Source: Globisporangium splendens
Taxonomy: Eukaryota > Oomycota > Peronosporomycetes > Pythiales > Pythiaceae
Assembly: GCA_006386115.1 (NCBI GenBank)
Contig: VFIW01000042.1
Location: 434,001 to 498,000 of the forward strand
Direction of reading: 5' to 3'
DNA length: 64,000 nucleotides
This document shows, in pieces, positions 21,644 through 30,680 of this stretch (the first letter of the stretch is position 1; each line of letters begins with the position of its first letter). The notes beneath the pieces are model-generated. The model saw only the letters and a program-made list of their open reading frames with translations. It was not told the origin of the DNA and searched no databases. Made by a program: the position numbers and the translations under genes.

Positions 21644-21657
21644 AGATTGATGAATGA
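21644..21657 (-). promoter_or_regulatory. oomycete initiator for copy 4
   Basis: Mirror image of the copy 3 initiator, 59 nt before the ATG at 21585. Confidence 0.6.
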
Positions 21658-21979
21658 GCTGCCAAGGAGAGCATGTGCTAGTTGGGCTCTTAGATCTCTC
21701 TTGCGTCCAACATGACTCTACTAGCAGATACTATCTATTCGCGTCAAGAAACGTGAGAGATACTCACGACAGTTTGCATCCGCATTGTGCTGCTCCAGCC
21801 ATACTGTCTTGGAGAAATGGTAGAAAAACGCAAAAGCAGCTAGCAAAGCTATGTGATTGATTGGATGCATACGCATGCACGCACATGCGCGCCGTACGAG
21901 TCAGGAAAACTGAAGTGGCGGATTCTTTGCAACCGGCGATCTGCGAAAATGATTGGAAACCATTCATCGTGTAAAACAA

Positions 21980-22210
21980 ATGGGACAGAGTACTCGACAC
22001 TGTGTTCGGTGCGGCGTTCGTGGAGGTCTGGTTTACAACGACGAGTTTTGCGATAATAAACAGCCTGCTGGAGAATATCTGATTCCGTTGTGCACTCGTT
22101 CATGTGGATCTTGTGGGAGGCTCGTTGATATTGTTACAATGCACGCCACGTACACATGTGGTTTTTGCGTTTCTATGGGAACTAGTCAGAAAAAGGATAT
22201 CTTCCTGTGA
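21980..22210 (+). CDS. small Cys-rich protein, uncharacterised
   Basis: 76 aa from an ATG at 21980. Nine or so cysteines are arranged as CVRC, a single C, CTRSCGSC and CGFC, a spacing that suggests zinc binding or disulphide knots. There is no signal peptide, no recognised family and no clear initiator. It starts 26 bp outside the right palindrome arm, and a decayed relative lies at the mirror position 15972-16330, so it may be part of the originally duplicated segment. Could also be a chance ORF. Confidence 0.35.
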   Translation: MGQSTRHCVRCGVRGGLVYNDEFCDNKQPAGEYLIPLCTRSCGSCGRLVDIVTMHATYTCGFCVSMGTSQKKDIFL

Positions 22211-22329
22211 CGCTCGCGACAGCCGTGAATCCTGCGTCGCATGATCTTCTTGATGGGTTTGCAGTAATGCGATGGTGATGCATTGTCCGAGAGGTGATTC
22301 TTCGCTGTTTGGTTGGTTGTTCCGTTCCT

Positions 22330-22830
22330 CCATGCCCCGCGCGTCGTTTCCATATTGCAAAGGCAGAAGCGTATTTGTGTCGTAGCTGCTTCTTGCACTG
22401 AGGACGCCACTCTGGTCAACAGCTCCAGGCGTCCGCTCGACTGGTCGAAACCTCAAGTATGACCTTTTTTTGTCACTTCGCATCAACTGCAAGCAGCGGA
22501 CATAGAGAGGACAGAAATGATGGGACAAATCGGATGTTTTACACCCTGTTTTGGCAAAAAAGAGAGGAGCGGATGATGCCGTGATTACGTCCAGCGGTTG
22601 TTTCTGTGATCAGAGGTCTCCTTTGCGTAACTCTACACAGTAAGAGCGTTCCCGTTGAAACATATGGCGACTCACTGGCATTGTCAAGTTGTGCTCGCTG
22701 GACAGAGAAACGAAGCATGAAGCGATATAGTGGAGAGGTACGATACTACGCTGTTCAAACACTACAGTGCATTGTGGTGTTGCACTTTCTCAACCGCCAG
22801 TTTGGCCGATCGCACCCTGAATCTTTCAAT
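22330..22830. repeat. diverged inverted copy of the palindrome spacer
   Basis: Resembles 18958-19360 in reverse complement, including the CGACCAGTCGAGCGGACGC word near 22430-22450 and GAGAAACGAAGCATGAAG near 22702. Likely a dispersed non-coding repeat. It overlaps the end of the ORF called at 22755-23291. Confidence 0.5.
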
Positions 22831-23291
22831 CTGAACGGCTGGAACAAACTGCGTAAATCCTTTTTGATTCGCAAATTTACAAACACGGATAGGTCCAGGC
22901 ACGATGGTACCTTTCCTCGTTGACCTCCACTCTCGACAGCCAAGTTTCCCTTAGAGTGCATTTCCGGCAACCAAACGCACATGCCGATAAATGTGATCAT
23001 ACCGGTCAATGTAATCGCGGCCTTGTTAGGACGCTTGCCCGGGAGCGAGCCGCCGCGTTTGGCGTATTCGAATGACGCTTCCAAGTCTGCTACCATGTCG
23101 AGCACGGCCCTATATACCAGCGTTCCCGTTTCCTCTTGAAGCTCTATTTCATGGCGCAGCCATTGCGAAAGATTCACACACAGATTCGACGCTTCCATCT
23201 TCCTGCCTCCTGCTTCGGCTACCAAGGATTTCTTGGAATCGTCAAAGGAAAGAAGCAATATCAGGAGCAACTGGTGACAGTCTTTCTGCAT
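22755..23291 (-). CDS. hypothetical protein with one membrane segment
   Basis: 178 aa from an ATG at 23291. The first ~110 residues look protein-like: an amphipathic helical part (SQWLRHEIELQEETG, RAVLDMVADLEASFEYAKR) followed by a hydrophobic segment (AITLTGMITFIGMCVWL, ~92-108) that could span a membrane. The C-terminal third runs into the repeat at 22330-22830 and is probably not native, so the gene may be truncated or continue in another exon. No family recognised. Confidence 0.4.
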   Translation of the reverse strand: MQKDCHQLLLILLLSFDDSKKSLVAEAGGRKMEASNLCVNLSQWLRHEIELQEETGTLVYRAVLDMVADLEASFEYAKRGGSLPGKRPNKAAITLTGMITFIGMCVWLPEMHSKGNLAVESGGQRGKVPSCLDLSVFVNLRIKKDLRSLFQPFRLKDSGCDRPNWRLRKCNTTMHCSV

Positions 23292-23872
23292 CTAGCATTT
23301 AAGTGTTAAATGTTATCAAAAGTGGGTGCACGATAAGTCAACTGACTGACCTATGTAGCTGCACTATGTCTACTGTTTCCTTCAAGCTGACAGGAATGCA
23401 TCTGCTCATATTGCGCGCTCGTTCGTATCACGTTGACTTTCCTGCTTGGGCACGTTGTGCAGACAGCGACGTGTCCAGGCAGTGCGTTACATCAATTTTG
23501 CAAAATAGAACTGATCTGCTGTCAGCACTGGCAGTAAAATATTCAATATACAATAAATTACTGTCAATATTTGAGACAGAGTGCTGCAAATTTTGAGCTG
23601 GCAAACAATATAGTAGTTGCGACAGAACAATAATTGTATCATTGAATGCTGTGCACTTTGCAGCGAGGTGGAATTTTCTGGAGGCACAAACAAGAGTAGC
23701 TTGCGATGACAGCAATGCTGCAGGGTTTTGTTGCGTTACCCGTAGTTACCTCTACCTCGCTTCCGGGTGTAAGACTACGACGCTGCTGAGATCACAGCGA
23801 GCCCTTACCTTGCTGGAGACATCGGAATTGCACTTACTTATTGTAAGTGGACCAATGGCTCCAGCGGCTCGG
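23292..23872. other. intergenic, no gene seen
   Basis: Mixed composition with A/T-rich parts around 23530-23640. No supported gene, repeat or RNA. Confidence 0.4.
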
Positions 23873-24250
23873 TCAGCATTCGTGGAACTCATCGAATTCT
23901 TCACTTAGCACCTCTTGTTTGAGCGCTTCAAGCTCCTCAAAGAGCCCAAGCTTGAAGTTGACGATGTCGTCTTGAAGCGATGACACACGTGCTTGTTGCG
24001 ACAACACGCGCTCTCGTACAGAACGGAGAACATCTTCACGGTGTTCATCTGCCTTGTCGCCGCCTTGGAGTCGCGTTGGCTTGGCTTAGAGAGGCATGCA
24101 CTCGCCTTGGCTCGTCACCACGTTTGGTTCGTTGACGAATTTGTTGTCGCGAGCAAACACAGCAGCGTTGACTTCTTGGGCATGGGTCGTTCCACCGATG
24201 GTGGTGGCAACGACAGCGACAGCAGACGCCAACATCGCAGATGGGAACAT
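23873..24250 (-). pseudogene. secreted coiled-coil protein gene interrupted by a stop
   Basis: Starts at an ATG at 24250 with a strong signal peptide (MFPSAMLASAVAVVATTIGG, cleavage likely after THA) and a short mature part QEVNAAVFARDNKFVNEP. A TAA at 24086-24088 ends it after 54 residues. The same frame then stays open for 70 more codons to 23873 and encodes a heptad-rich helix (EDVLRSVRERVLSQQARVSS and LFEELEALKQEVL), so this was probably one secreted coiled-coil protein of ~125 aa. No credible intron removes the stop: the only local GT..AG choices are under 40 nt. It may now make just the 30-residue mature peptide. It is not a recognised effector family. Confidence 0.5.
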
Positions 24251-24326
24251 GGTGGCTTGTGCTTGAGATTTTGCTTGGATGTGCTTGAGAATAAGGAAGG
24301 GCGTTGTCGGCTGAGCAGGACACGGC

Positions 24327-24340
24327 AAATTCTGAAATGA
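24327..24340 (-). promoter_or_regulatory. oomycete initiator for the secreted coiled-coil gene
   Basis: TCATTTCAGAATTT on the minus strand, a near-perfect match to the oomycete initiator, 77 nt before the ATG at 24250. It supports a real transcription unit here. Confidence 0.65.
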
Positions 24341-25259
24341 GAGAGTGCGTGTGTGTCTGGACTCGTCGGTTTTGCGGCACAAGAGTAGCTTCGGGTAGGC
24401 GCTCTCTTCTCTGGCGTTAGCTTAGGGGCAAAAACCATTTGACTTTTCTTCATTGGGTACACACACCGCAGGGTTGGTGAAGGAGCGCCAATGGAATTTC
24501 CAATGCACTAAACCCCGTAAGTAGCCATTGTTCCACTTCGGGTCTTGGCTGCCATGAGCGAAGTACTACATGTTGAAGTCGATCTAATACAACGAGTCCT
24601 CCTAAAGTGATTGCAGCTTTCAGGTGGATCAGATATTAATCTTTAGCCCTTGTGCAATTGAAAGTACCAAAAACAGTGATACAGCGATGCGCTCAGAAAC
24701 CTTGGAAACCTTTGAACGGGTCTCATCAAAGATACCGAATCCTATATTGTTCTTTGACCCTTCCATTGCTGCATAACTGCTCCCTCTTCTGCCTGTGTTT
24801 CAAATGTTGCATGCCACATGGACGGGCCTCTCTTGATGGCCAAGGATGAGACAATGAATTAGTAGTTTCGAAGAGAAGTGTGAATAGCCATGAGGTCCAT
24901 CAAGTTTCGCTACAGAGTAGGCAGGTTTCTGAAACTTTGTCTTCCACGCATCACTTGGACTTGAGTCGTTGGTCCGCTACCGCGGATTTTGGCAGACATC
25001 TCAACTGTGAGGACACTTCTGTGTACGGCGCTGCATAAAACCCTGGACACACTCATAGTACTTCAACATACCCAACTTTAGCACATCAAAGTTTGCATCC
25101 GAAGTGTGAAATGTCAAGTGCAAAAACAATGCGCGAAACGGTGAGAGCAGTGCAGTCGATGAAACATAGATTGACGCAGAGTGAGTGCAAGTACAAATGT
25201 ATTCTTTCACAAAGCGTGGAGTGACGGTATTATTGCTATTGCACCGCTCCTTCGATGGA
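24341..25259. other. intergenic, no gene seen
   Basis: Only short open stretches without recognisable features. No supported gene, hairpin or repeat. Confidence 0.4.
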
Positions 25260-25688
25260 CTACAAGGAACATCCGCTCCCGAGCGTCAGCGACGGGTTAT
25301 CGTACTTGGCGGTCGTGAATTCACACAGATTGGTGTAGGTCTTGCCGTCTGAGCCGCAGACTGGGCGGTAGTCGGTCGTACACTCGCGCATAGTCGCAGT
25401 GTTGAGTTCAAGAAGGCGGACGCGAGCCGCTACCGGCGGGTTGCATTCATCTTCGTACGCTAGCGTCAGATCGGGATTTGCGCATTGCGCTTGGCTCAAT
25501 TCACACGCGTTGCCGTAAATCTTGCCGTTTGAGCTGCAGACAGGTTCGATCACGTCCACACGCTCGAGTGCTGGGTCGCACAGAGTATTTGCTGCTCCCA
25601 TCGACGGTGCAGCATACGCGCTCTGCTGTGGCACGAGACCAGCAAGGATGGCTGTAAACGCGAGGAGGGCAAAAAACTTCATGACCAT
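25260..25688 (-). CDS. secreted two-domain Kazal-like protease inhibitor
   Basis: 142 aa starting at the ATG at 25688; the next Met (25682) gives almost the same signal peptide (KFFALLAFTAILAGL, cleaved near residue 26). Domain 1 (~37-82) has cysteines at 37, 51, 62, 69 and 82 with the PVCSSNGKIYGNAC core; domain 2 (~103-140) has cysteines at 103, 111, 122 and 140 with PVCGSDGKTYTNLC. Four-cysteine domains lacking one disulphide are the atypical Kazal form known from oomycete extracellular protease inhibitors that block host subtilisin-like proteases. The five-cysteine first domain leaves one cysteine unpaired. The likely role is an apoplastic inhibitor of host or competitor serine proteases. 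The in-frame upstream ATG would bury the signal peptide and was not chosen. Confidence 0.88.
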   Translation of the reverse strand: MVMKFFALLAFTAILAGLVPQQSAYAAPSMGAANTLCDPALERVDVIEPVCSSNGKIYGNACELSQAQCANPDLTLAYEDECNPPVAARVRLLELNTATMRECTTDYRPVCGSDGKTYTNLCEFTTAKYDNPSLTLGSGCSL

Positions 25689-26474
25689 GGTGCGATGCTT
25701 AGATTTGGAGTTGGTTTGCAGCTGTGTTGTCGTCAGCGGAAATTGAGTTGTGTGTGGGAGATGGATCGAGTCCATTGAGTAAAGAAGCAAAGGACCATGT
25801 GGTGCAGATTTTGACTATGCATCTCACTCGAAGAAAGATCAAGTCGTGGCAATTTACACGTGAGAGGAACAGGAAGCCTGTCCAAGAGCACTCACGTGAT
25901 CGTCGGAGTTAACAATCATTGCTGCCACCATCGTGGGCGACTGACTGTCTTTGTATGTCGCGCACAAAGGAGATGGGGTAGCCACATTGTCTCTGTGGTA
26001 CCTTGATGTGACCACCACCCACATGTGCTTGAAACTGATGTGGCCAATGAGCGATGATCACACTCCCTTACAAGATCGCAGGCTGTGCGTGCTTGCAACA
26101 ACAGGGGAGCCAAACTTTGGCAAAACCCGTATCATTCTTTCAGATATGTCATATTGTTTATTGTCCATTCCTCATATTATCCCATATACACACAGAAATC
26201 AGGCACCTCCGCAGGTGCCTGATATGACAAAACAATACAATATGTTGCAGAATCCACCCGATTGAGGTTTCCTTATGGCGCCACCGGCGAGCGCGGGAGA
26301 CGAGTCGAAATTTCCTTTTGACGGTGCGGGAGAGTGCGAAACTCGAGCTCAGAGCAAAACACCAGCGCAACGCTCAAGAGCACGAGCGTGGAGCAGCGCA
26401 GAGAGAGGAAGAGCGTCATTACGGCGTTGTTGTCTTTTTCGACGCTTATGTGAGTGCGCCTCGCATTGCAGCGG
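25689..26474. other. intergenic with a perfect hairpin
   Basis: No gene is supported between the Kazal gene and the LINE insertion. The one clear structure is the inverted repeat at 26198-26223. Confidence 0.4.
26198..26223. other. perfect 11-bp inverted repeat
   Basis: ATCAGGCACCT, a CCGC loop, then AGGTGCCTGAT. It has no neighbouring T-run, so it is not an obvious terminator; it could be a protein-binding palindrome or a relic of a small inverted-repeat element. Confidence 0.7.
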
Positions 26475-26490
26475 TGCTGTCGTGTTCTTT
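26475..26490. repeat. target-site duplication, left copy
   Basis: The 16-bp TGCTGTCGTGTTCTTT is repeated exactly at 27220-27235, flanking the LINE fragment. Confidence 0.85.
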
Positions 26491-27219
26491 GGAGAGAGAG
26501 AAGGTGATTCTATTGAACCTATGATCTTCATACAGATGAAGAATTCCTGAGTCTCATTAACACTGCTGACAGTGAGGTGTTTCTAAGCTTTGACGGTGTG
26601 GCACCGATTTCATTGTCGAGTAGAGCTGCGATTTGGGACAGAAGAACTTGATCATTTCCCCGCGATTCGTCGGTGAGTATCTTCGCATTCTTGGAGTTCA
26701 TTCCCATGTTGGCGAGAAGATCGGCCATCTTGTTTTGTTCTCGTTTTGTGTGATTCCAGGAGGTCCACGCAAAGTTGGCGATGATTTGATTTACCCGAAC
26801 TGCTAGTGGCTGCAACTCGGCCCGGTGCATTCAGGAGAACCCGTTCTGGGCTGCGATAATCGCTTGGCTATCTCTGAAGACTTCCATCTTGACTTCATAA
26901 TGGTGTAGGTAGTGTGCACTGTATGCCAGACCATCTTTCAGTGCGCTGTACTCGCACCAATTGTCCGTGACTTCTGGTCCCATGTACGCATAGCCGCATG
27001 CTTTGAGTTCCCATTGATTGCTGTGTTCATTCAGGAAGATGAGTGCCCATCCGCTGCCTCCTGGACCTGGGTTGCCGCGTGCACCTCCATCGAAATACAA
27101 ATGCCATGCTTCCATTTGGCGCGACAAGTCTTGTCTCTCCAGTACGCTGAGCAGTTGGCTCAGGCACGTTGCATTGATCTTTTCTCCTTTGAGCGTTCTC
27201 ATCCGATGAGCCACGGCCA
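26491..27219 (-). mobile_element. 5'-truncated LINE fragment with RNase H domain
   Basis: A 729-bp insertion bounded by 16-bp direct repeats, as expected from target-primed insertion of a 5'-truncated non-LTR retrotransposon in minus orientation. It encodes an RNase HI domain: YFDGGARGNPGPGG (first Asp), CEYSALKDGL (Glu), FRDSQAII (second Asp) and KMADLLAN (last Asp). A TGA at 26831-26833 splits the domain after NGFS, before MHRAELQPL, where related RNase H sequences often have a Trp, so this copy is non-functional. There is no poly-A tail; the 3' end is a (CT)n-like CTTCTCTCTCTCC tract. Confidence 0.85.
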
Positions 27220-27235
27220 TGCTGTCGTGTTCTTT
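27220..27235. repeat. target-site duplication, right copy
   Basis: Exact repeat of 26475-26490. Confidence 0.85.
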
Positions 27236-27659
27236 CGCTTTTGAAATGGCTGCGCCTCGTGCTGTGTGACGGGTCTGGCTTCTTGTTTATTTTGTTGATG
27301 GATGGCGACTGTCCGGATAACAATATACGTTATCTTGACTGAAAATTTAAAAAATGTGTTCAGCTCAACTGACTTCTGATTCGTTTATCAGAAATCGCCC
27401 AGGTTGTGATGGCATATCCTCCTGCAGATATACAGCGCAGCCAAATGTTTAGACCGATGGCGTCTGCTCGCTCTCCCACGAAAGAAAATTGAAGTTCGCT
27501 TTGGTGATGCCATCCTTCTTCCCTGTACCTACGAAAACACAGGAATGGAAATTGCATTAATCGATACAGCGAAACTGACTGTTTCATGTTTTCTATTGCT
27601 TGGGTTTACCGTCATGTCGATCGGATTTCAACGAGTCTCCTGAATTTATCTACACACCA
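27236..27659. other. intergenic between LINE and LRR gene
   Basis: A/T-rich around 27320-27360. No gene or structure is supported. Confidence 0.4.
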
Positions 27660-30170
27660 TTACCGCAATGCACTTTGCTCATCTTCCGTCGAGAGTGGGA
27701 AAAAGGTCCACTCCATTCCTGCTTGGCAAACCACGGAGCCGTAAATCACCTGACGGGCAGATTCCGAGGTGTCCATCAAAATCGACGGCTCCCCGGGGCC
27801 GAGCATCGCTGGTGTTTTCGTCTTTGCACGCACAGCCGCCATGGCATCAGCATCAGATAGCGAGCGGTTGAAGACGGACCTCGCATACTCGCAATACGGG
27901 ATCCCAACAGCCCTGAACGCTCGACGCCCTTCTGAGACTGCGAAATTCTCAAGCGTGTCCAACCAAGAAGGAAAGAACGCAATTTGAGTTCGCTCGAGAT
28001 AAAATTGTCCTAAGGAAGGGGACAAGGTTGCATTTGCTGGGAGCGCTTTCAGTCTCTGGTTGTCACCGATGTGCAGATAGTGGATTGACTTTACGGCAAA
28101 GAGCTCAACTGGGATTTCATCGATAGGGTTCCCACAAAATGAGAGCAAGTAGGGTTGCAACCGCAACACGACGTCGGGAATCGAAGTGAACTCACTGTAC
28201 TCGAACATCAACTGGCCCCCCGTTGGCCACTTTGTGTCAAGATCGTCAGGCAATTGGCGAAGGTTGGTTGTCGACAGTTCAACATCTGCGAGCGATGGTG
28301 GGAAATCTGGAGACAGGAGCCTAGGCGGAAGCACACCGTCCGTCATGTTGACACGAGCGATGTACATCGACACCAGATTAGGGTGGCACGTGCGAGTGAG
28401 TGCAGAGTCGGCTGTCCACTCCGTGATACTGGAATTATACACTTTCAAAATCTTCAAGTTCGAGGATTGTTGTACAATTGGTGGCATCTCGAGAGCTGGG
28501 CAGTGTCGGATCAAAACTTGCACAATCATCTTTGAGTCCAGCTGATTCCACTGGGCGTCCACTTCCTTTTTCGTCCCGCTGATAGCAGATTCGTAGCAAT
28601 TCAGGAGCACCAAGGCACATGCTGGCTCGGGTTTCCCCCATGGGCGTACTTGCAAGAGGCACTGAGGCAGCACTGGCAGTGACTCAGCATGGAGGTGAAG
28701 TCCGAGAACAATTGCACCCCAAAGAAGCACAAAAGTATGGACGAAGTAAGCGAATCTGCGCCGGTAGGTTGGGTTTTGTAGCACGATTGAAGCCGTGCGA
28801 AGCCGGCTTTGCATCGACGCAAGGCGCATGGAGACGACGAGGGAGGAGGAAATGCGGGTCGATGCCGCCGAAAGAACATCGTTGATGGTTGGCGCGGATG
28901 TCACTGCAGTATCTTTCGCTGAATTTCGTTTCTGAACTGGTACTTTGGTTTCTGGATTGATCAAATCCATCCCTGCCACCTGGTTTCCACGCACACGACT
29001 CACATATCGAGTCCCCAAGAACACTTTAATATCAGACATTGCAATGATCATGCTGATCGAGAACACCATTCGCGTCGCGAGATCGCGCCAGGAGGTCACA
29101 AACAGGATCTGGAATTCGTGGATCGCGTGCATGTACCAGATATCTTCATACCACAACTCCATTGGAAATCCTTGAAGCGTCATATCATAGTCGCTGATGT
29201 ACGTGGCGACGATCGCACATGGGATCACGACTGCAGCCACGAGATCTAGTATGCAGTCGCAGAGAAGACAGATTAATCGTTTCTTTGCTTCGTCACGCTT
29301 GTACAGATGGAGAATCAACGGAGTGGACCAGCAATTGAGCACAATGAGACTCACGTAAAACCGATTGATAGCACCACGCGGCAAGTAGTAGCTCATTCGG
29401 TACGCTTGGTTGGTCTGCAGACTCGTTTCGAAGGTCTCGCGGCAAAACAAGATGAGATGGAAATACTCGCCGTCCACACCAAATAGTCCCGTACGTTCGA
29501 AAAGCGACTTCACCCAGGCTGGTCGACGTACTTTCGCAGCGAGACGACGCAATGTTGTAGCGAGTCCACGTGACTGGTCGCTTGACGGCGCCATCGTGGT
29601 CGGCTTAGCTGCGGTAGCCTTTTGAGGAAGCTTGAGTCCAAGAAGGCGATAGATCGAAGCTTTAAGGTCGCTTGGCTCTATCGTATAGGCAAACGAGCGA
29701 TAAAACAGGGTTGCAGTGAGCATCCGCAGGATCACCAGGCTATGCGGCAGCGCAACCAAGCCATGGAAGAGCGCGATCGTCGGGAATGTGTCAGGTTTCA
29801 TCCCAATGTTGTTTTCGTCGAGACACGTGGCCAAATAGTTGTACTTCTTTGCGAGAATGTACTGATAGAAGTACGCAAAGAACCCGAAGAACGCGGCTGC
29901 AACTACGTGAACGAACAGGAGTGTCACCCACCAGAGTGCATACGAGGTTTGTGGCAGCTTCACAGTTCGTGACGGCATCGTTTGAAGCGGTGGTCTTCTC
30001 TTGGCGGTCGTCGAGGTCACTAGGTCGGTCAAGGCCACGTTGTGAAGTGCTTTCTTGTTTTGTTCCGCACAATACCTGAGTCTTGGTTGTTGTCCCAGAC
30101 AACGTGTTTGTACGTGGCTGACAGAGGTATGAGTAGAGGCTCTATTCATATCTGTGGACTCCCAAGTCAT
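27660..30170 (-). CDS. multi-pass membrane leucine-rich-repeat protein
   Basis: 836 aa in one exon. About six hydrophobic segments occur: ~77-105 (WWVTLLFVHVVAAAFFGFF), ~125-150, ~280-300, ~308-335 (ILDLVAAVVIPCAIVATYI), ~365-385 and ~488-510 (HTFVLLWGAIVLGLHLHA). The region ~590-760 after the last one holds degenerate leucine-rich repeats (LADVELSTTNLRQLP, FCGNPIDEIPVELF, IGDNQRLKALP). Proteins of this architecture are abundant in oomycete genomes and are thought to be surface or endomembrane receptors, but none has a well-defined ligand that I can name. The first ~65 residues are low in family character; an ATG at 29978 (MPSRTVKLP) just before the first membrane segment is an equally good start. 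Flanked by inverted LINE fragments. Confidence 0.8.
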   Translation of the reverse strand: MTWESTDMNRASTHTSVSHVQTRCLGQQPRLRYCAEQNKKALHNVALTDLVTSTTAKRRPPLQTMPSRTVKLPQTSYALWWVTLLFVHVVAAAFFGFFAYFYQYILAKKYNYLATCLDENNIGMKPDTFPTIALFHGLVALPHSLVILRMLTATLFYRSFAYTIEPSDLKASIYRLLGLKLPQKATAAKPTTMAPSSDQSRGLATTLRRLAAKVRRPAWVKSLFERTGLFGVDGEYFHLILFCRETFETSLQTNQAYRMSYYLPRGAINRFYVSLIVLNCWSTPLILHLYKRDEAKKRLICLLCDCILDLVAAVVIPCAIVATYISDYDMTLQGFPMELWYEDIWYMHAIHEFQILFVTSWRDLATRMVFSISMIIAMSDIKVFLGTRYVSRVRGNQVAGMDLINPETKVPVQKRNSAKDTAVTSAPTINDVLSAASTRISSSLVVSMRLASMQSRLRTASIVLQNPTYRRRFAYFVHTFVLLWGAIVLGLHLHAESLPVLPQCLLQVRPWGKPEPACALVLLNCYESAISGTKKEVDAQWNQLDSKMIVQVLIRHCPALEMPPIVQQSSNLKILKVYNSSITEWTADSALTRTCHPNLVSMYIARVNMTDGVLPPRLLSPDFPPSLADVELSTTNLRQLPDDLDTKWPTGGQLMFEYSEFTSIPDVVLRLQPYLLSFCGNPIDEIPVELFAVKSIHYLHIGDNQRLKALPANATLSPSLGQFYLERTQIAFFPSWLDTLENFAVSEGRRAFRAVGIPYCEYARSVFNRSLSDADAMAAVRAKTKTPAMLGPGEPSILMDTSESARQVIYGSVVCQAGMEWTFFPLSTEDEQSALR

Positions 30171-30680
30171 TTCTGGTACTTCACCTATTTAAAGGCAATT
30201 CCTCAAGCTTCTGAGGAGGATATACCTACCCGTAACGAGTCAACTTGCCAAGTTGGGACATTTCTCACTCGCCATGGGCTAAATTTGAGAAGATTCGTCA
30301 CTTTTCTTTCAACGTTTTTGCTGTTTGGATAAATTCGGCTGTTTCAATAAGGCTTGTGACAACCATAGTCATTCAACGTCTTAGTGCCGTTCGACCAATC
30401 GAAGCAGGAGTCTTGCAAAAGATCTTGGTGCGCGTGACAGCGTGGTATTTTTCGTGCTCCCAGAACTCTGGTTGAACCACTGTCATCTAGTTTGCCTCTA
30501 AAGCTAGACGCCAGCTCAGCTTACCCTCAAGTGGGCTCATCTGGTTTTGCAAATGCATCATCCAACAAGAGATCTTAGTCCGCGTTCCCGCACGGCTGAA
30601 AATGATCATGTTGGGCTGAAAACGACGTTTTAGACCGAGTTGACTCTGCGAACACGACGATCCCAAAATGGAGAACGAGA
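30171..30680. other. upstream region of LRR gene, no other gene
   Basis: Contains a TTTAAATAGG A/T box about 20 nt before the 30170 ATG (minus strand). Nothing else is supported. Confidence 0.4.

Larger units (their letters stand above)
19337..21954. repeat. right arm of a ~2.6-kb palindrome
   Basis: Reverse complement of 16340-18957. It carries enzyme copy 4 with its promoter. The match stops abruptly at 21954/16340, but weaker homology in the same register continues outside. Confidence 0.95.

Noticed and set aside
26198..26223. Rho-independent terminator
   Set aside because: There is no T-tract and the organism is eukaryotic.
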